The position numbers and the translations under genes are program-made. Below the pieces are notes generated by a model that made no database searches, had not been told where the DNA came from, and saw only the letters and a program-made list of their open reading frames with translations. Source: JBFXAF01 sp050184585 (lineage in GTDB: Bacteria > Pseudomonadota > Alphaproteobacteria > Rhizobiales > Rhizobiaceae). From it: 64,000 nucleotides of DNA. The first letter of the stretch is position 1. Each line of letters starts with the position of its first letter. Of this stretch, positions 51,512 through 60,670 are shown piece by piece. The stretch covers positions 620,001 through 684,000 of the forward strand of contig JBFXAF010000002.1 in NCBI GenBank assembly GCA_050184585.1. The letters are read 5' to 3'.

Positions 51512-51781
51512 TCAGATTTCCCCGCGGGCGATCTTGTCCGCAATCGAAGGTCGCCCGCGCTTGCGCTTCGGAAGGTCGGCAGAAGCAGGCGGCGGGGCCG
51601 GGAGGCGCTGCGCCTCGACCCAGGCCTCGAGGTCGCGATACGCGAAAAGAGTGCGACGGCCGACCTTCACGGTAGCCGGTCCCCTCCTGCGGTAGACGAG
51701 GTCACGGAGTGCGGGGCGCGTCATGCCGAGAAGTGCGGCGGCGTTGTCGTAGTCGAGGAGCAAGGGCGTGAGTGCGGACAT
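51512..51781 (-). CDS. AlpA/excisionase-like helix-turn-helix protein
   Basis: The ATG at 51781 gives an 89-residue protein. LLLDYDNAAALLGMTRPALRDLVYRRRGPATVKVGRRTLFAYRDLEAWVEAQR is the MerR-like helix-turn-helix of AlpA and excisionase proteins, and the C terminus (KRKRGRPSIADKIARGEI) is basic with an AT-hook-like RGRPS. It is the rightmost gene of the element, opposite the integrase, and is the best candidate for a recombination directionality factor. Confidence 0.8.
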   Translation of the reverse strand: MSALTPLLLDYDNAAALLGMTRPALRDLVYRRRGPATVKVGRRTLFAYRDLEAWVEAQRLPAPPPASADLPKRKRGRPSIADKIARGEI

Positions 51782-52178
51782 GGGATACACGGGTCCTGTC
51801 GTCAGGAGCCGTGCGCACAAGTCCCGTGCGAACGATGATGGGCTGCTTATGCAGATCAATCTCCACGGCGTAGGCGAACCCATCGGTCCGGCAGGTAGAA
51901 CCTGCATCCGGGTGAATTAAGGAGACGATACGAGGACGACACCCATGAGAATGCTGACCTCGATCCGGATGGCGGTCAACACCCGTTGTCGCTATACGTC
52001 GCAGTCGGTCGCCCGAGATCGTGAAGGCGATTGCCCGGGGGATTACGGCACATCAGCATTTGCACATCTGGCACAATTCTGGCACACCTGGCGACGACAC
52101 AAGGCGACGCACAGCGACATGGAGCGACACTAAATTATTGATTTCATGTTGAAGAGCGCGATAAACACGAATAGGTTA
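51782..52178. other. Right-end non-coding region of the element
   Basis: Apart from a short doubtful frame at 51945-52133 there is no gene. The region holds the right arm-type repeat (52069-52086) and AAATTATTGATTTCAT (52132-52147), which is an inverted match to ATAAAATCAATGAC near the left end (2990-3003). It probably serves integrase and excisionase binding. Confidence 0.5.
52069..52086 (+). repeat. Candidate integrase arm-type site, right end
   Basis: TGGCACAATTCTGGCACA differs at one base from the left-end copy at 3048-3065 and has the same 11-bp spacing between its two TGGCACA units. Confidence 0.55.
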
Positions 52179-52229
52179 CTGCCCTCCGAAGGCAGAGGTC
52201 ACAGGTTCGAATCCTGTCGGGTGCGCCAA
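52179..52229 (+). repeat. Right attachment site (attR), partial tRNA-Arg duplicate
   Basis: These bases repeat the tRNA-Arg sequence from the anticodon stem through CCA and one more base. The preceding DNA (ATAGGTTA) is not tRNA-like, so no complete second tRNA gene exists here. Confidence 0.95.
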
Positions 52230-52342
52230 TTTCCTTCGCCATCGCCGCGTCGTGCGTTGGCCGAATCGAAGGTGGAGCTGGCACGGGAAACCGACGGGAA
52301 ATGAGGCGGTCCAGAGCGCGAACCCGGAACTACGGCGCCCTC

Positions 52343-53233
52343 TCACGCCAGGCGATAGATCTTCATGGCGGTCGCTTCGAACATGTTCTTGCGATCCGAC
52401 GGCGTCAGCTTCGCCGCCGCGTCGCGATGCGCGGCGATGAGGTCGGGATAGGTCGTCCACAACTTCTCGATCGGGAAGTTCGAGCCGAACATCAGCCGCT
52501 CGCTGCCGAGGATGTCGATCGCCGCGTCATGGATCAGCGCGACGAGGCCCGGGTCGTTCATATGCACGAACGTGCCGAGGCCGGACAGTTTGGCATAGAG
52601 GTTGGAGGCAGCGGCCAGGGTACGCAGGCCGTCCTTCCAACGTTCGACCGTCACCGGATCGTCGCCGGTCAGCATGCCGCAATGGGTGAGGACGAAGCTG
52701 GTCTCCGGGTTCTCTCCGACAAGCTGCAGCCCGTCCTTCATCTGTGCGGGGAAGAGCTGCAGGTCGAAGCTCAGACCGTAGTCCTTCAGGCGGCGCACAT
52801 TGGCGCGCACCTTCGGGTCGATCACCTGGTCGGCCGAGGGCGCGAAGCGGAAGGCCGGCGTCTCGTGCCAGTGGAGCTGCATGCGCACGCCGCGCAGCAG
52901 GGGATACTTCACGAGGCGGTCGAGCTGTGGCCGGACATCGTCGACGGTCATGTCGGCGTAGCCGACGATGGCGTGCGGCCAGCCGGTGCGCGCCGCCGTC
53001 TCGGAAACGAAGGCGACTTCGGTCTCGAAGTCCTCCCTGGCCCAGTTGGTCTGGACATAGACACCCTTCTCGACTCCCAACCCCTGCCGGTCGGCCAGGA
53101 ACTCCTCCATCGGATAGTCGCGTCGGATGGCCTCGTAGGGACCGAAGATCCGTGGCGCCATCGGGCCGACCAGCCAGGGCTGATCCTTCCGGCGCCAGAT
53201 GTGGAAATGCGAATCGATCACCTTCTGCATCAC
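52343..53233 (-). CDS. Amidohydrolase 2 family metal-dependent hydrolase
   Basis: A 296-residue TIM-barrel hydrolase. The N-terminal IDSHFHIW supplies two metal-binding histidines, RGVRMQLHWH and FVLTHCGML the later ones, and RLMFGSNFPIEK the final Asp/Asn region typical of the L-fuconolactonase/2-pyrone-4,6-dicarboxylate lactonase branch. In RLMFGSNFP the usual Asp is Asn, which occurs in some members. The substrate is unknown. It overlaps the coxE-like gene by four bases and so ends the Cox-like operon. Confidence 0.88.
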   Translation of the reverse strand: MMQKVIDSHFHIWRRKDQPWLVGPMAPRIFGPYEAIRRDYPMEEFLADRQGLGVEKGVYVQTNWAREDFETEVAFVSETAARTGWPHAIVGYADMTVDDVRPQLDRLVKYPLLRGVRMQLHWHETPAFRFAPSADQVIDPKVRANVRRLKDYGLSFDLQLFPAQMKDGLQLVGENPETSFVLTHCGMLTGDDPVTVERWKDGLRTLAAASNLYAKLSGLGTFVHMNDPGLVALIHDAAIDILGSERLMFGSNFPIEKLWTTYPDLIAAHRDAAAKLTPSDRKNMFEATAMKIYRLA

Positions 53234-54351
53234 GATGCCTCGCGCCAGAAATCGCCCGGCCGCCCCGGGGGGCGCGCGAGCGACAGGATGAAGTCGGCGA
53301 CCGGAACGATACCCGAGCCGTCCGCCAGGTCGTCGAGAGAAGGCAGGATGGCCCTGATCGCGGCCGTGCGGGGGCTGTAGCGCGGGTCGGCGGCCAGCGG
53401 CGTCAGCAGCGACAGGCGAAAGGCCCTGGCCTTCAGCCGCCTGAACGCCAGCTCCATCTCGCCATGTCCGCCACGCTCCAGCCCGTCCGACAGGACGACG
53501 ATCGCCGCGCCCCGCGCGAAGGCGGCGAAGCGCGGCACGGAGAGGAGCGCGAGCAGCGTCGGGCCGATGCGCGTGCCGCCGTCCCAGTCCTCGACGGTCT
53601 CGGCCACGCGCGCCATCGCCAGCTCGCGATCGGCGGTGCGAAGAGGCGCGGTGATGCGGGTCAGCCGCGTGCCGAGCGTGAAGACTTCCGCCGCGTCGGC
53701 ATTGCGCACCACAGTATGGGCGAGCTTCAAATGGTCGGCGGTGTGGTCCTTCATCGACCCCGAAATGTCGATCAGGATGAGAAGCCTCCGCTGCACGAGC
53801 AGGCGGCGGCGCAATGGCAATCGCGGGACGTCGCCGTCCGTGGTGACGATCAGCCGCAACGACCGGCGCAGGTCCGGCTGTCCGCGCGACGCCGTCCGGA
53901 TGTTGCGGAACGAACGTCGCTTCGGCAGCGCCGAGGGCAGTGCGCGCCCGAGACCCGGGACGTCCGTCGCCTCGGCGCCGAAACGACGGGAGGCGAGACG
54001 GTCGAAATCCGATGCCAGTTCACCGCCGCCGACCTTCTCCTCGCGCAGCGGGAGCGTCAATCGCGACCCATGATCGTCCCTGACCTCAGTTTCCTCATCC
54101 GCGTCGCCGGTGACGACGGCGACAGCGTCGCCCCAGAACCATTCGCGAAACAGGCTTTCGAATTCATCCATGCGCTCGGGCGTCGGCCCGAGCGTCGCCA
54201 GAGCGGCCGCGCGGATGTCGCCCATCGATCGCGGCCCGAGCAGCCGCACCGCCTCGAGGAAGGCGACGGTCTGCTCCGGCGCGACGGCAAAGCCCGCCCT
54301 GCGCAGCAGGTGCGCGAAACCGCCGAGAGGCCGCGCCGCAGGGGGCAGCAT
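53230..54351 (-). CDS. coxE: CoxE-like VWA-domain protein
   Basis: A 373-residue protein from the ATG at 54351, overlapping the MoxR-type gene upstream by one base. The C-terminal half contains a von Willebrand A domain with the metal-ion-dependent site LILIDISGSMKDH and later GGTRIGPTLL and AIVVLSDGLERGG. CoxE works with the AAA ATPase CoxD in maturation of the molybdenum site of CO-dehydrogenase-like enzymes. The upstream 49 residues of a longer frame are R/P-rich and rejected. Confidence 0.9.
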   Translation of the reverse strand: MLPPAARPLGGFAHLLRRAGFAVAPEQTVAFLEAVRLLGPRSMGDIRAAALATLGPTPERMDEFESLFREWFWGDAVAVVTGDADEETEVRDDHGSRLTLPLREEKVGGGELASDFDRLASRRFGAEATDVPGLGRALPSALPKRRSFRNIRTASRGQPDLRRSLRLIVTTDGDVPRLPLRRRLLVQRRLLILIDISGSMKDHTADHLKLAHTVVRNADAAEVFTLGTRLTRITAPLRTADRELAMARVAETVEDWDGGTRIGPTLLALLSVPRFAAFARGAAIVVLSDGLERGGHGEMELAFRRLKARAFRLSLLTPLAADPRYSPRTAAIRAILPSLDDLADGSGIVPVADFILSLARPPGRPGDFWREAS

Positions 54352-55235
54352 CACAGGACCCTTTCGAGGATGCGCGGCAGTTCCGGTACGAGGTAGACGA
54401 GGTCCTCCTCGTCCTTGACCAATACGCCGATCGCGCGGCGGAACGCCTCCGGCCACGGGCTGCCACCCTTCTCCAGCACGGTCGCGGCATTGGCCCATTC
54501 GATCGCCTCGGAGATGCCGGGAGGCTTGGCCAGCGGCCGGGCTCGGATTTCATGCACCGCATGCGCGACCGCGGCGGCGGTGGCCTCCGCCACGCCGGCT
54601 GCGCGCGCCATGATGATCTCGGCCTCCCGCTCCGCGTCGGGATAGTCGATCCAGTGATAGACGCAGCGCCGCCTGAGCGCTTCCGCGAGCTCGCGGGTGC
54701 GGTTTGAGGTGAGCACCACGATCGGCCGGACACCGGCGGCGATCGTGCCGCGCTCGGGGATCGTTATCTGAAAGTCCGAGAGGAATTCGAGCAGCAGCGC
54801 CTCGAACTCGTGGTCCGAGCGATCGATCTCGTCGATCAGCAGCAGCCGTTCGGCCGGCGCCTGTATGACCTGGAGAAGCGGCCGGGCGATCAGGAAGCGG
54901 TCGTCATAGATGTCGATCTCGCGATCGCCCGCCTGGCGGATAGCGAGCAGCTGGCGCTGGTAGTTCCATTCGTAAAGCGCGTGCTGTGCGTCGACGCCCT
55001 CGTAGCATTGCAGACGCACCAGCTCGCAGCCGAGAACCCTGGCGAGCATTTTGGCCGCCTCGGTCTTGCCGACGCCCGGCGCACCTTCGAGGAGCAGCGG
55101 TTTGCCGAGCCGCAAGGCGAGAAACGCAGCCGTCGCCAGCCCCTCGTCGGCGAGATAGCTCTCATCCTTCAGGCGCATCGCCAGCACTTCGGGGGAGGAG
55201 GCGATGGCCTCCCTTGCCGACAAGGCCACGTTCAC
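54351..55235 (-). CDS. coxD: CoxD-like MoxR-family AAA ATPase
   Basis: A 294-residue AAA+ ATPase with Walker A LEGAPGVGKTEAAK near residue 45, Walker B LLLIDEIDRSD and sensor region IVVLTSNRTRELAEALRRR. It starts at GTG 55235 that overlaps the stop of the preceding molybdopterin gene (GTGA). With CoxE it probably inserts sulfur or copper into, or remodels, the molybdenum cofactor site of the hydroxylase encoded upstream. Confidence 0.9.
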   Translation of the reverse strand: MNVALSAREAIASSPEVLAMRLKDESYLADEGLATAAFLALRLGKPLLLEGAPGVGKTEAAKMLARVLGCELVRLQCYEGVDAQHALYEWNYQRQLLAIRQAGDREIDIYDDRFLIARPLLQVIQAPAERLLLIDEIDRSDHEFEALLLEFLSDFQITIPERGTIAAGVRPIVVLTSNRTRELAEALRRRCVYHWIDYPDAEREAEIIMARAAGVAEATAAAVAHAVHEIRARPLAKPPGISEAIEWANAATVLEKGGSPWPEAFRRAIGVLVKDEEDLVYLVPELPRILERVL

Positions 55236-56239
55236 GCCGCCGCGCGCTGCGCCTTCAGCGCCCGCAGGATCCGCTCCGGCGTGATCGGCAGCGTGTCGAT
55301 CCGCACGCCGACGGCGTCGAAGATCGCATTGGCGACCGCGGGGATCTGCGGATTGGCGCACATCTCGCCCGGCCCCTTGGCCCCGTAGGGACCATCCTCG
55401 GACGGGCGTTCCAGCACGATGATCTCGGTCTCGGCGATGTCGCCGGGTCCAGGCATCAGATACTGGTTGAAGTCCGTGCCGCCGTGATCGCGGTTCGGGT
55501 AATACGGCTCCGTCGTCTCGTAGAGCGCGTGGGAAATTCCCATCCACGAGCCGCCGACCAGCTGCTGCTCGACCATCTTCGGGTTGAGCGCGCGGCCGAT
55601 CTCGAACACGTTCTTCACCGAGAGGACGGTGACGTCGCCGGTCTCGTCGTCGACGTCGACCTCGGCAACCGTGCAGGCATGCGCATAACAGGTCGACGGT
55701 TTCATCGCGCCGGTCTCCGTCTCGGGATAGGAGCGCGGGATCAGGAACATGCCGCGTCCAGAGATCGAGCGACCGCGCTTGAAGTGGGCGGCGAGCGCGG
55801 TGTCGAAGATGGAGATCGACTTGCCTGGCGCGCCCTTGACCGCGATGTTGCCCGCGCCGTCGGTCTCGAGATCGCCCGCGTCGACCTCGAGTTCCTCCGC
55901 CGCGACCTCGAGCATGACCTGCTTCGCCTCGGTCGCCGCCTGGATGACGGCGTTGCCAATGCGGTGCGTGCCGCGCGAGGCGAAGGTTCCCATGCAGTGA
56001 GGGCCGGTGTCGGTGTCGGCGGTGTCGATCGTCACCTGGTCGGCCGAGACGCCGATGGTCTCGGCGCAGATCTGCGCCATGACCTGTTTCAGCCCCTGAC
56101 CGAGATCGACGGATGACAGCGTGACCATGAAGCTGCCGGTCGGCGTCGAATGGACCAGCGCCTGGCTGGGATCGCCGCCGAGGTTCATGCCGGTCGGGTA
56201 GTTCACCGCAGCAACGCCGCGTCCGCGCCGTATCGCCAT
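55232..56239 (-). CDS. Molybdopterin-binding subunit of xanthine-dehydrogenase family, C-terminal part
   Basis: A 335-residue polypeptide equal to the C-terminal half of the large subunit. It contains VDLGQGLKQVMAQI, GRALNPKMVEQQLVGG and the catalytic GPGE (KGPGEMCANPQIPAVANAI), whose Glu is the active-site base. The N-terminal half is encoded by the gene that ends two bases upstream. Each has its own start codon and ribosome-binding sequence (AAGGAGAG here), so this looks like a natural split rather than a random frameshift. Confidence 0.88.
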   Translation of the reverse strand: MAIRRGRGVAAVNYPTGMNLGGDPSQALVHSTPTGSFMVTLSSVDLGQGLKQVMAQICAETIGVSADQVTIDTADTDTGPHCMGTFASRGTHRIGNAVIQAATEAKQVMLEVAAEELEVDAGDLETDGAGNIAVKGAPGKSISIFDTALAAHFKRGRSISGRGMFLIPRSYPETETGAMKPSTCYAHACTVAEVDVDDETGDVTVLSVKNVFEIGRALNPKMVEQQLVGGSWMGISHALYETTEPYYPNRDHGGTDFNQYLMPGPGDIAETEIIVLERPSEDGPYGAKGPGEMCANPQIPAVANAIFDAVGVRIDTLPITPERILRALKAQRAAA

Positions 56240-56240
56240 C

Positions 56241-57620
56241 TCAGCTCTCCTTGCCGGAAGGTTTGTACGAAGACATGCGCAGGTACTTTTCGGCGACCGG
56301 CCAGTTGGCTGCCTTCGATGCTTCCTGCATGCACTCGATGAGCGCCGCGCCCTCCGTGGTCTGGCGGTGCGCCTTCATGTCGCCGTCGCGGTAGGCATTG
56401 ATGAAGCGGAACTCGAGGGGGTCCATGCCGATCAGCCGGGCGAGCTTGTCCATCTGCACCTCGAGCGCGAAGTCGGCGATCGTCACGCCGAAGCCGCGCA
56501 TCGCCGAGGACGGCGTGCGGTTGGTGTAGACGCAGTAGGTGTCGATCCAGACGTTGGGAACCGTGTAGGGGCCGGGATAGTGCGCCGCGCCCTTCTGCGC
56601 GCCGTAGGGCGAATGGCGCGAATAGGCGCCGGCGTCGGTGTAGCCGGTCACCTTGCGCGCCAGGATGCGCCCGTCTTTCGTGACACCGTCCTTGATGACG
56701 ATCTTCTCGGCCGCGCGCGGCGAGGAGACCTGCATCTCCTCCTCGCGGCTGTAGATGAAACTCACCGGCCGGCCGGTGAGCTTCGCGGCGAGGATCGCGA
56801 TCGGCTCGACGGTCACGTCGACCTTACCGCCGAAACCGCCGCCCACCGTGCCCCCGACGAAATGCAGCTTGTGGCCCGGCATCTGCAGGATGATGGACGT
56901 GTTGTCGAGCGTGAAGAACATCGCCTGCGTGTTGGTGTAGCAGGTGAAGCGGTCATTGCCCTCCGGCGTCACGATGCAGCCCGAGGTCTCCGTCGGCGCG
57001 TGCTCGATCGGCGAGGACCGGTAGGTCTCCTCCAGGATGTGGTCGGCCGCCGCGAAACCCTCGTCGACATCGCCTAAACGGACTTTGCGGTGGCTGCCGC
57101 TATCGTAGGTGTAATAGTTGTTGCCGTGGTACTCGTTGACGATCGACGCACCGGGCTTCAGCGCCTCGTCCATGTCGAAGACGGCCGGCAGCACCTCGTA
57201 GTCCACCTTGACCTTCGCCGCCGCCTCGTTCGCCGCGCGCTCGGTGTCGGCGAGCACGGCCACCACCGCCTCGCCCTTCCACCGGACTTTGTCTGCGGCC
57301 AGCACCTGCTCGTCCTCCGGACCGATCTGGATCAGGATCAGGATCGTGTAGACGTTGTGCGGCACGTCCTTGTGGGTGAGCACGCGGGCCACGCCGGGAT
57401 GTCTCTCCGCCTCCGACGTGTCGATCGAACGAATACGGGCGTGATGGTGGGGGCTGCGCACCATCTTCAGATGGAGCATGCGCGGGAAGGTCCGGTCCGC
57501 GAAATAGGCCGTCCTGCCGGTGACGTGGCCCGGAACGTCGGAGCGCTGGAGCCCGACGCCGAGCTGCTTCAAATCGTCGTCGCGCTGGTCGGCGAAGTAT
57601 TCCTTGGCGAGGCGGATCAT
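56241..57620 (-). CDS. Molybdopterin-binding subunit of xanthine-dehydrogenase family, N-terminal part
   Basis: A 459-residue polypeptide with the N-terminal features of the large subunit: GRTAYFADRTFPRMLHLKMVRSPHHHARI, VGGTVGGGFGGKVDVTVEP and SSAMRGFGVTIADFALE. It stops at KPSGKES* where a full-length protein would run on. Together with the next gene it makes 794 residues, the usual length. The substrate (aldehyde, purine, CO or other) cannot be deduced; the CO-dehydrogenase-specific AYXCSFR motif is not visible. Confidence 0.9.
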   Translation of the reverse strand: MIRLAKEYFADQRDDDLKQLGVGLQRSDVPGHVTGRTAYFADRTFPRMLHLKMVRSPHHHARIRSIDTSEAERHPGVARVLTHKDVPHNVYTILILIQIGPEDEQVLAADKVRWKGEAVVAVLADTERAANEAAAKVKVDYEVLPAVFDMDEALKPGASIVNEYHGNNYYTYDSGSHRKVRLGDVDEGFAAADHILEETYRSSPIEHAPTETSGCIVTPEGNDRFTCYTNTQAMFFTLDNTSIILQMPGHKLHFVGGTVGGGFGGKVDVTVEPIAILAAKLTGRPVSFIYSREEEMQVSSPRAAEKIVIKDGVTKDGRILARKVTGYTDAGAYSRHSPYGAQKGAAHYPGPYTVPNVWIDTYCVYTNRTPSSAMRGFGVTIADFALEVQMDKLARLIGMDPLEFRFINAYRDGDMKAHRQTTEGAALIECMQEASKAANWPVAEKYLRMSSYKPSGKES

Positions 57621-57629
57621 GGCGTCACC

Positions 57630-58115
57630 TCAGGCGGCGTTGTGGGAATTGGCGCGGGCCGCCGACAGCACGGCGTTGATGATCGGCTCGTAGCCGGTGC
57701 AGCGGCAGATGTTGCCGGAAAGGGCCTCGACCACGTCCTCGCGGGTCGGGTCAGGCGTCCGGTCGAGCAGCGCCTTGGCCGCCATGATCATGCCCGGCGT
57801 GCAGAAGCCGCACTGCGCGGCGAAGCCATCGAGGAAGGCGCGCTGCAATGGATTCAGCACGCCATCCTTCGACAGACCCGCCGCGGTGGAAACGGTTGCG
57901 CCGGCGCAGGCCTCCGCCAAGGTGAGGCAGGAGAGCCTGAGCTCTCCGTCGACCAGCACCGAGCAGGCCCCGCAGGCGCCCTGGTTGCATCCGCCCTTCG
58001 GCGATGTGTCATCGAACTTCTCGCGCAATGCGCCGAGCAGGGTCGCGCCGCTCTCGACGAACTCGGCCCTTTCCTCGCCGTTGAGGGTGAGTTCGATCGG
58101 AACCTTCTTCGCCAT
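57630..58115 (-). CDS. coxS: [2Fe-2S] subunit of the molybdenum hydroxylase
   Basis: A 161-residue protein with two [2Fe-2S] clusters: C43, C48, C51 and C63 in GGCNQGACGACSVLVDG...C, and C102, C105, C137 and C139 in CGFCTPGM and CRCTGYE. It passes electrons from the molybdenum centre to FAD. The gene lies 9 bp upstream of the N-terminal molybdopterin gene on the same strand. Confidence 0.95.
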   Translation of the reverse strand: MAKKVPIELTLNGEERAEFVESGATLLGALREKFDDTSPKGGCNQGACGACSVLVDGELRLSCLTLAEACAGATVSTAAGLSKDGVLNPLQRAFLDGFAAQCGFCTPGMIMAAKALLDRTPDPTREDVVEALSGNICRCTGYEPIINAVLSAARANSHNAA

Positions 58116-58154
58116 TCCTGTCCTCCCTGGCGGCCGGCTGGGTCGGGTCGCGGC

Positions 58155-58949
58155 CTACGCGGTGAGAAGCCGCCTGAAATGCACCGGCAGCACCTCGCGC
58201 CGGTACCATGCGCTGGCCACCGGATCGGTGGGCGGTCGGAGTCCGTCGGACACCGCCTCGACCGCGGCGGCCACACTGTCCGAAGCAAGCCTTGCGCCGA
58301 CCAGCGCCTCTTCTGCCTTCTTCGCGCGGATCGGCCGGTCGGCCATGCAGCCGAGCGCGATGCGTGCGGCGGTGACCTCGCCGTTAGCATCCGTGTCGAT
58401 CCGTGCCGCGATCGAAAGCACCGACACGCCTTTTGGCTTGATTCTCGACACTTTCGAGAAGCGGAACGCGCCGGCGGCGGGCAGGATGAAGCTCACCCCC
58501 GTCAGGATGCCCTTCACCTTGTCGCGGACGATCAGGAACTCGTCGACGTCCATCGCCTTTCCGTCAACGTCGACCGTGGCTCCGAGCGCCAGCAGCGCAA
58601 CGGCGAAGTCGCCATAGGGTGTCGGCGCGAAGAGATTGCCGCCGACGGTCGCCATGTTGCGGATCGCAGGCCCGCCGACCGCCCGCGCCGCTGGCGCAAC
58701 GGCCGACAGGTCGCGATGGCCGGCGATCGCCGCCATGGTCACGGAGGCACCGATCCTGACGATTCCGTCGGAGACGGCGATGCGGCGAAGGGCCGGGTCG
58801 ACGCTGCGCACGAGCCGGTCGAAGGAGAGGTCCCCCTCGTTGGCGGCGCGCACGGCCAGCGTACCGCCGCCGAGATAGCGGCCGCCCCCGGTGGCGAGGG
58901 CCGCGCCCGCTTCGGCGATGGTCGAGAACGTTTCGAGCGATAGCGGCAC
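58155..58949 (-). CDS. coxM: FAD-binding subunit of the molybdenum hydroxylase
   Basis: A 264-residue protein starting at GTG 58949 behind GAGGAAA. It shows the FAD-binding segments GGGRYLGGGTLAVRA and GGPAIRNMATVGGNLFAPTPYGDFA of the CoxM/XdhB family and the C-terminal CO-dehydrogenase flavoprotein domain. It receives electrons from the iron-sulfur subunit and hands them to a final acceptor. The order FAD, FeS, Mo subunits and CoxD-E is that of the Cox-like operons. Confidence 0.92.
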   Translation of the reverse strand: MPLSLETFSTIAEAGAALATGGGRYLGGGTLAVRAANEGDLSFDRLVRSVDPALRRIAVSDGIVRIGASVTMAAIAGHRDLSAVAPAARAVGGPAIRNMATVGGNLFAPTPYGDFAVALLALGATVDVDGKAMDVDEFLIVRDKVKGILTGVSFILPAAGAFRFSKVSRIKPKGVSVLSIAARIDTDANGEVTAARIALGCMADRPIRAKKAEEALVGARLASDSVAAAVEAVSDGLRPPTDPVASAWYRREVLPVHFRRLLTA

Positions 58950-58968
58950 TGTTTCCTCCCGCCGTTCG

Positions 58969-59409
58969 TCAGGACTTGGCGAAATGCTCCTTGAGCGCGT
59001 TGAACCCTCCCTGGAACACGTTCTCCGCCATGCCCTTGGCGATCGCGTCCGCCTGGTCGGCGGGAGCATCGAATGTGGACGTCCAAACCGCGAATGTGCG
59101 GTCGCCGTCAGTGACGGGCTCGAGCCTGAGCGTCGCCGTATGGCTGGAGATCGGCGCCGGATGGCCGATGATCGAATAGGTCGTCAGGCGGTCGGCGTCG
59201 GAGAACGCCAGCAGCGCCTCGCGGATCGTCGCTCCAGACGCCACCTTGAACTTGCGCACCGCGCCGATGTCGGTCGCCTTCTTCCCGTCTTCGATCTCGC
59301 TCTCGATCATGCGGGGATGCCACGATGGCAGGCCGTTGAAGTCGCGGATGCGCTCCCAGACGCGTCCGATCGGTGCGTCGATCACGCTGGAGACATGAAT
59401 GGACGGCAT
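58969..59409 (-). CDS. coxG: CoxG-like SRPBCC family protein
   Basis: A 146-residue protein with the Bet v 1/SRPBCC fold: MPSIHVSSVIDAPIGRVWERIRDFNGLPSWHP at the N terminus and a long C-terminal helix (ADAIAKGMAENVFQGGFNALKEHF). CoxG-type proteins assist CO-dehydrogenase-like enzymes, possibly by lipid or quinone handling. It is the first gene of the minus-strand operon that ends with the amidohydrolase. The ATG at 59409 removes an unlikely upstream extension. Confidence 0.88.
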   Translation of the reverse strand: MPSIHVSSVIDAPIGRVWERIRDFNGLPSWHPRMIESEIEDGKKATDIGAVRKFKVASGATIREALLAFSDADRLTTYSIIGHPAPISSHTATLRLEPVTDGDRTFAVWTSTFDAPADQADAIAKGMAENVFQGGFNALKEHFAKS

Positions 59410-59507
59410 TGCTTTCCTCGCGCTCGCTGGGTGAGGACAGCCTACGCAAACGGCGCGACGCCGCTTATCAATGCGTCTAGGCCGCTTATCGACCAGTCTG
59501 AAAAACG

Positions 59508-60329
59508 TCACGCGACGGTGCGGGCCGCCTCGCGGTAGAGCGTCGGCGGCACGCCGGCATGGTCGCGGAAGAATCGGGTGAAATTGGCCTGCGTGGTGAA
59601 GCCGAGATTGCAGGCGACCGAGGTGAGCGGTTCCTCGGAGCCCTCGATCTGCCGCAGCGCCTCCTCCATGCGCAGGGTGTTCCAGTAGACGTTCGGGGTA
59701 AGGTCCATCTGACCCTTGAACAGGCTGAAGAAATGCGGTCGCGACAGCCCAACCCGGCGCGCCACCTCGTCGAGCCCGAGACGCCCGGAGACGTTCGCCT
59801 GCATCAGCGCGAGGGCTTTGCGGATCCGATGATCGAGATGGGTCGCGCGCGTATCCGCCGGCACGGCCGACTGGACCCTGCCGATGCCCTCGACAAGCTG
59901 GTCGATCATCCGCCCGATTTCGTAGGACGCGAAGTCGCCGAGGTCGTAGCCGGCCAGCAGATGCACCAGCAGCGCGGACGCGTTGGCGCGCAGCCGGCGA
60001 TCGAGCCGGACAACCGGATTGCGGAAAAGCGCTTCGCCCGAACGGCGCCGCATGCGCGACGCCGCCCATTTCGGCTCGAGATAGAAGGCCAGGAACGAGC
60101 CCGGCTTGCCCTCGGAGAAATGATGACTGTGCGGCTGGAGCGAATTCACGCATACGGCTTCGCCTGGCCCGAGCCGCACCTCGGTCGCGCCGACGATCAT
60201 CCTTCCGGGGTCGCCTTCGAGCCAGATGATGACGTGTGCTTCAGGGTGCGCGTGCGTAACTAGGTCGCTCGCGGCATTCAGTACCGACACATGCCCGAAC
60301 GCGCCCCTGTGGAGCTTGATCGAGGCCAT
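59508..60329 (-). CDS. AraC-family transcriptional regulator
   Basis: A 273-residue regulator with an N-terminal cupin-like sensor (HAHPEAHVIIWLEGDPGRMIVG...GEAVCVNSLQPHSHHF) and a C-terminal AraC domain with two helix-turn-helices (LGLDEVARRVGLSRPHFFSLFKGQ and PLTSVACNLGFTTQANFTRFFRDHAG). The ATG at 60329 has GAGGAG upstream. It lies 98 bp upstream of coxG and reads in the same direction, so it may control the Cox-like operon. Confidence 0.92.
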   Translation of the reverse strand: MASIKLHRGAFGHVSVLNAASDLVTHAHPEAHVIIWLEGDPGRMIVGATEVRLGPGEAVCVNSLQPHSHHFSEGKPGSFLAFYLEPKWAASRMRRRSGEALFRNPVVRLDRRLRANASALLVHLLAGYDLGDFASYEIGRMIDQLVEGIGRVQSAVPADTRATHLDHRIRKALALMQANVSGRLGLDEVARRVGLSRPHFFSLFKGQMDLTPNVYWNTLRMEEALRQIEGSEEPLTSVACNLGFTTQANFTRFFRDHAGVPPTLYREAARTVA

Positions 60330-60670
60330 AACTCCTCCCGGGCGCCTCCGAGTGTGCCCACGGCAAACGTGGTCCGGTCCGCGTGCTCCGTCAAGGCGAC
60401 ATCGCGAACGGCGCCTGCGGTCCGACGCGCGGTCCATCGGCCGTCACCGACGGCGTTGCCGCAACTCAACGAAATCAACCACCTATGCAGTCACGGTGGT
60501 CCAACTCCATTACCGGCTCCTGGTAACGCAATTTGCCTTGGCACTCCCCGGAGGGGAGGCTAGAAGGCCTGCGCAGCGCCGCGCGCCGGTGAATGATCAA
60601 AGCGGCCGCGCGACTGTCAGGGCCTGACCGCTTCTTGAAGCTAAGCAGGGGGCCAAGGGGATCCCGGTCG
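60330..60670. other. Intergenic region, divergent promoters
   Basis: No gene is recognised. The interval must contain promoters for the AraC gene and the plus-strand oxidase. A small GC hairpin CTCCCCGGAGGGGAG lies near 60543-60557, without a T tract. Confidence 0.5.

Noticed and set aside
51945..52133. 62-codon plus-strand frame near the right end
   Set aside because: Weak composition, and it covers the arm-type repeat; more likely non-coding.
52179..52229. Second tRNA-Arg gene
   Set aside because: Only the part from the anticodon stem to CCA is present; there is no acceptor 5' strand or D arm upstream.
57090..58943. 617-codon plus-strand open frame
   Set aside because: It is antisense to the molybdenum hydroxylase genes with clear cofactor motifs.
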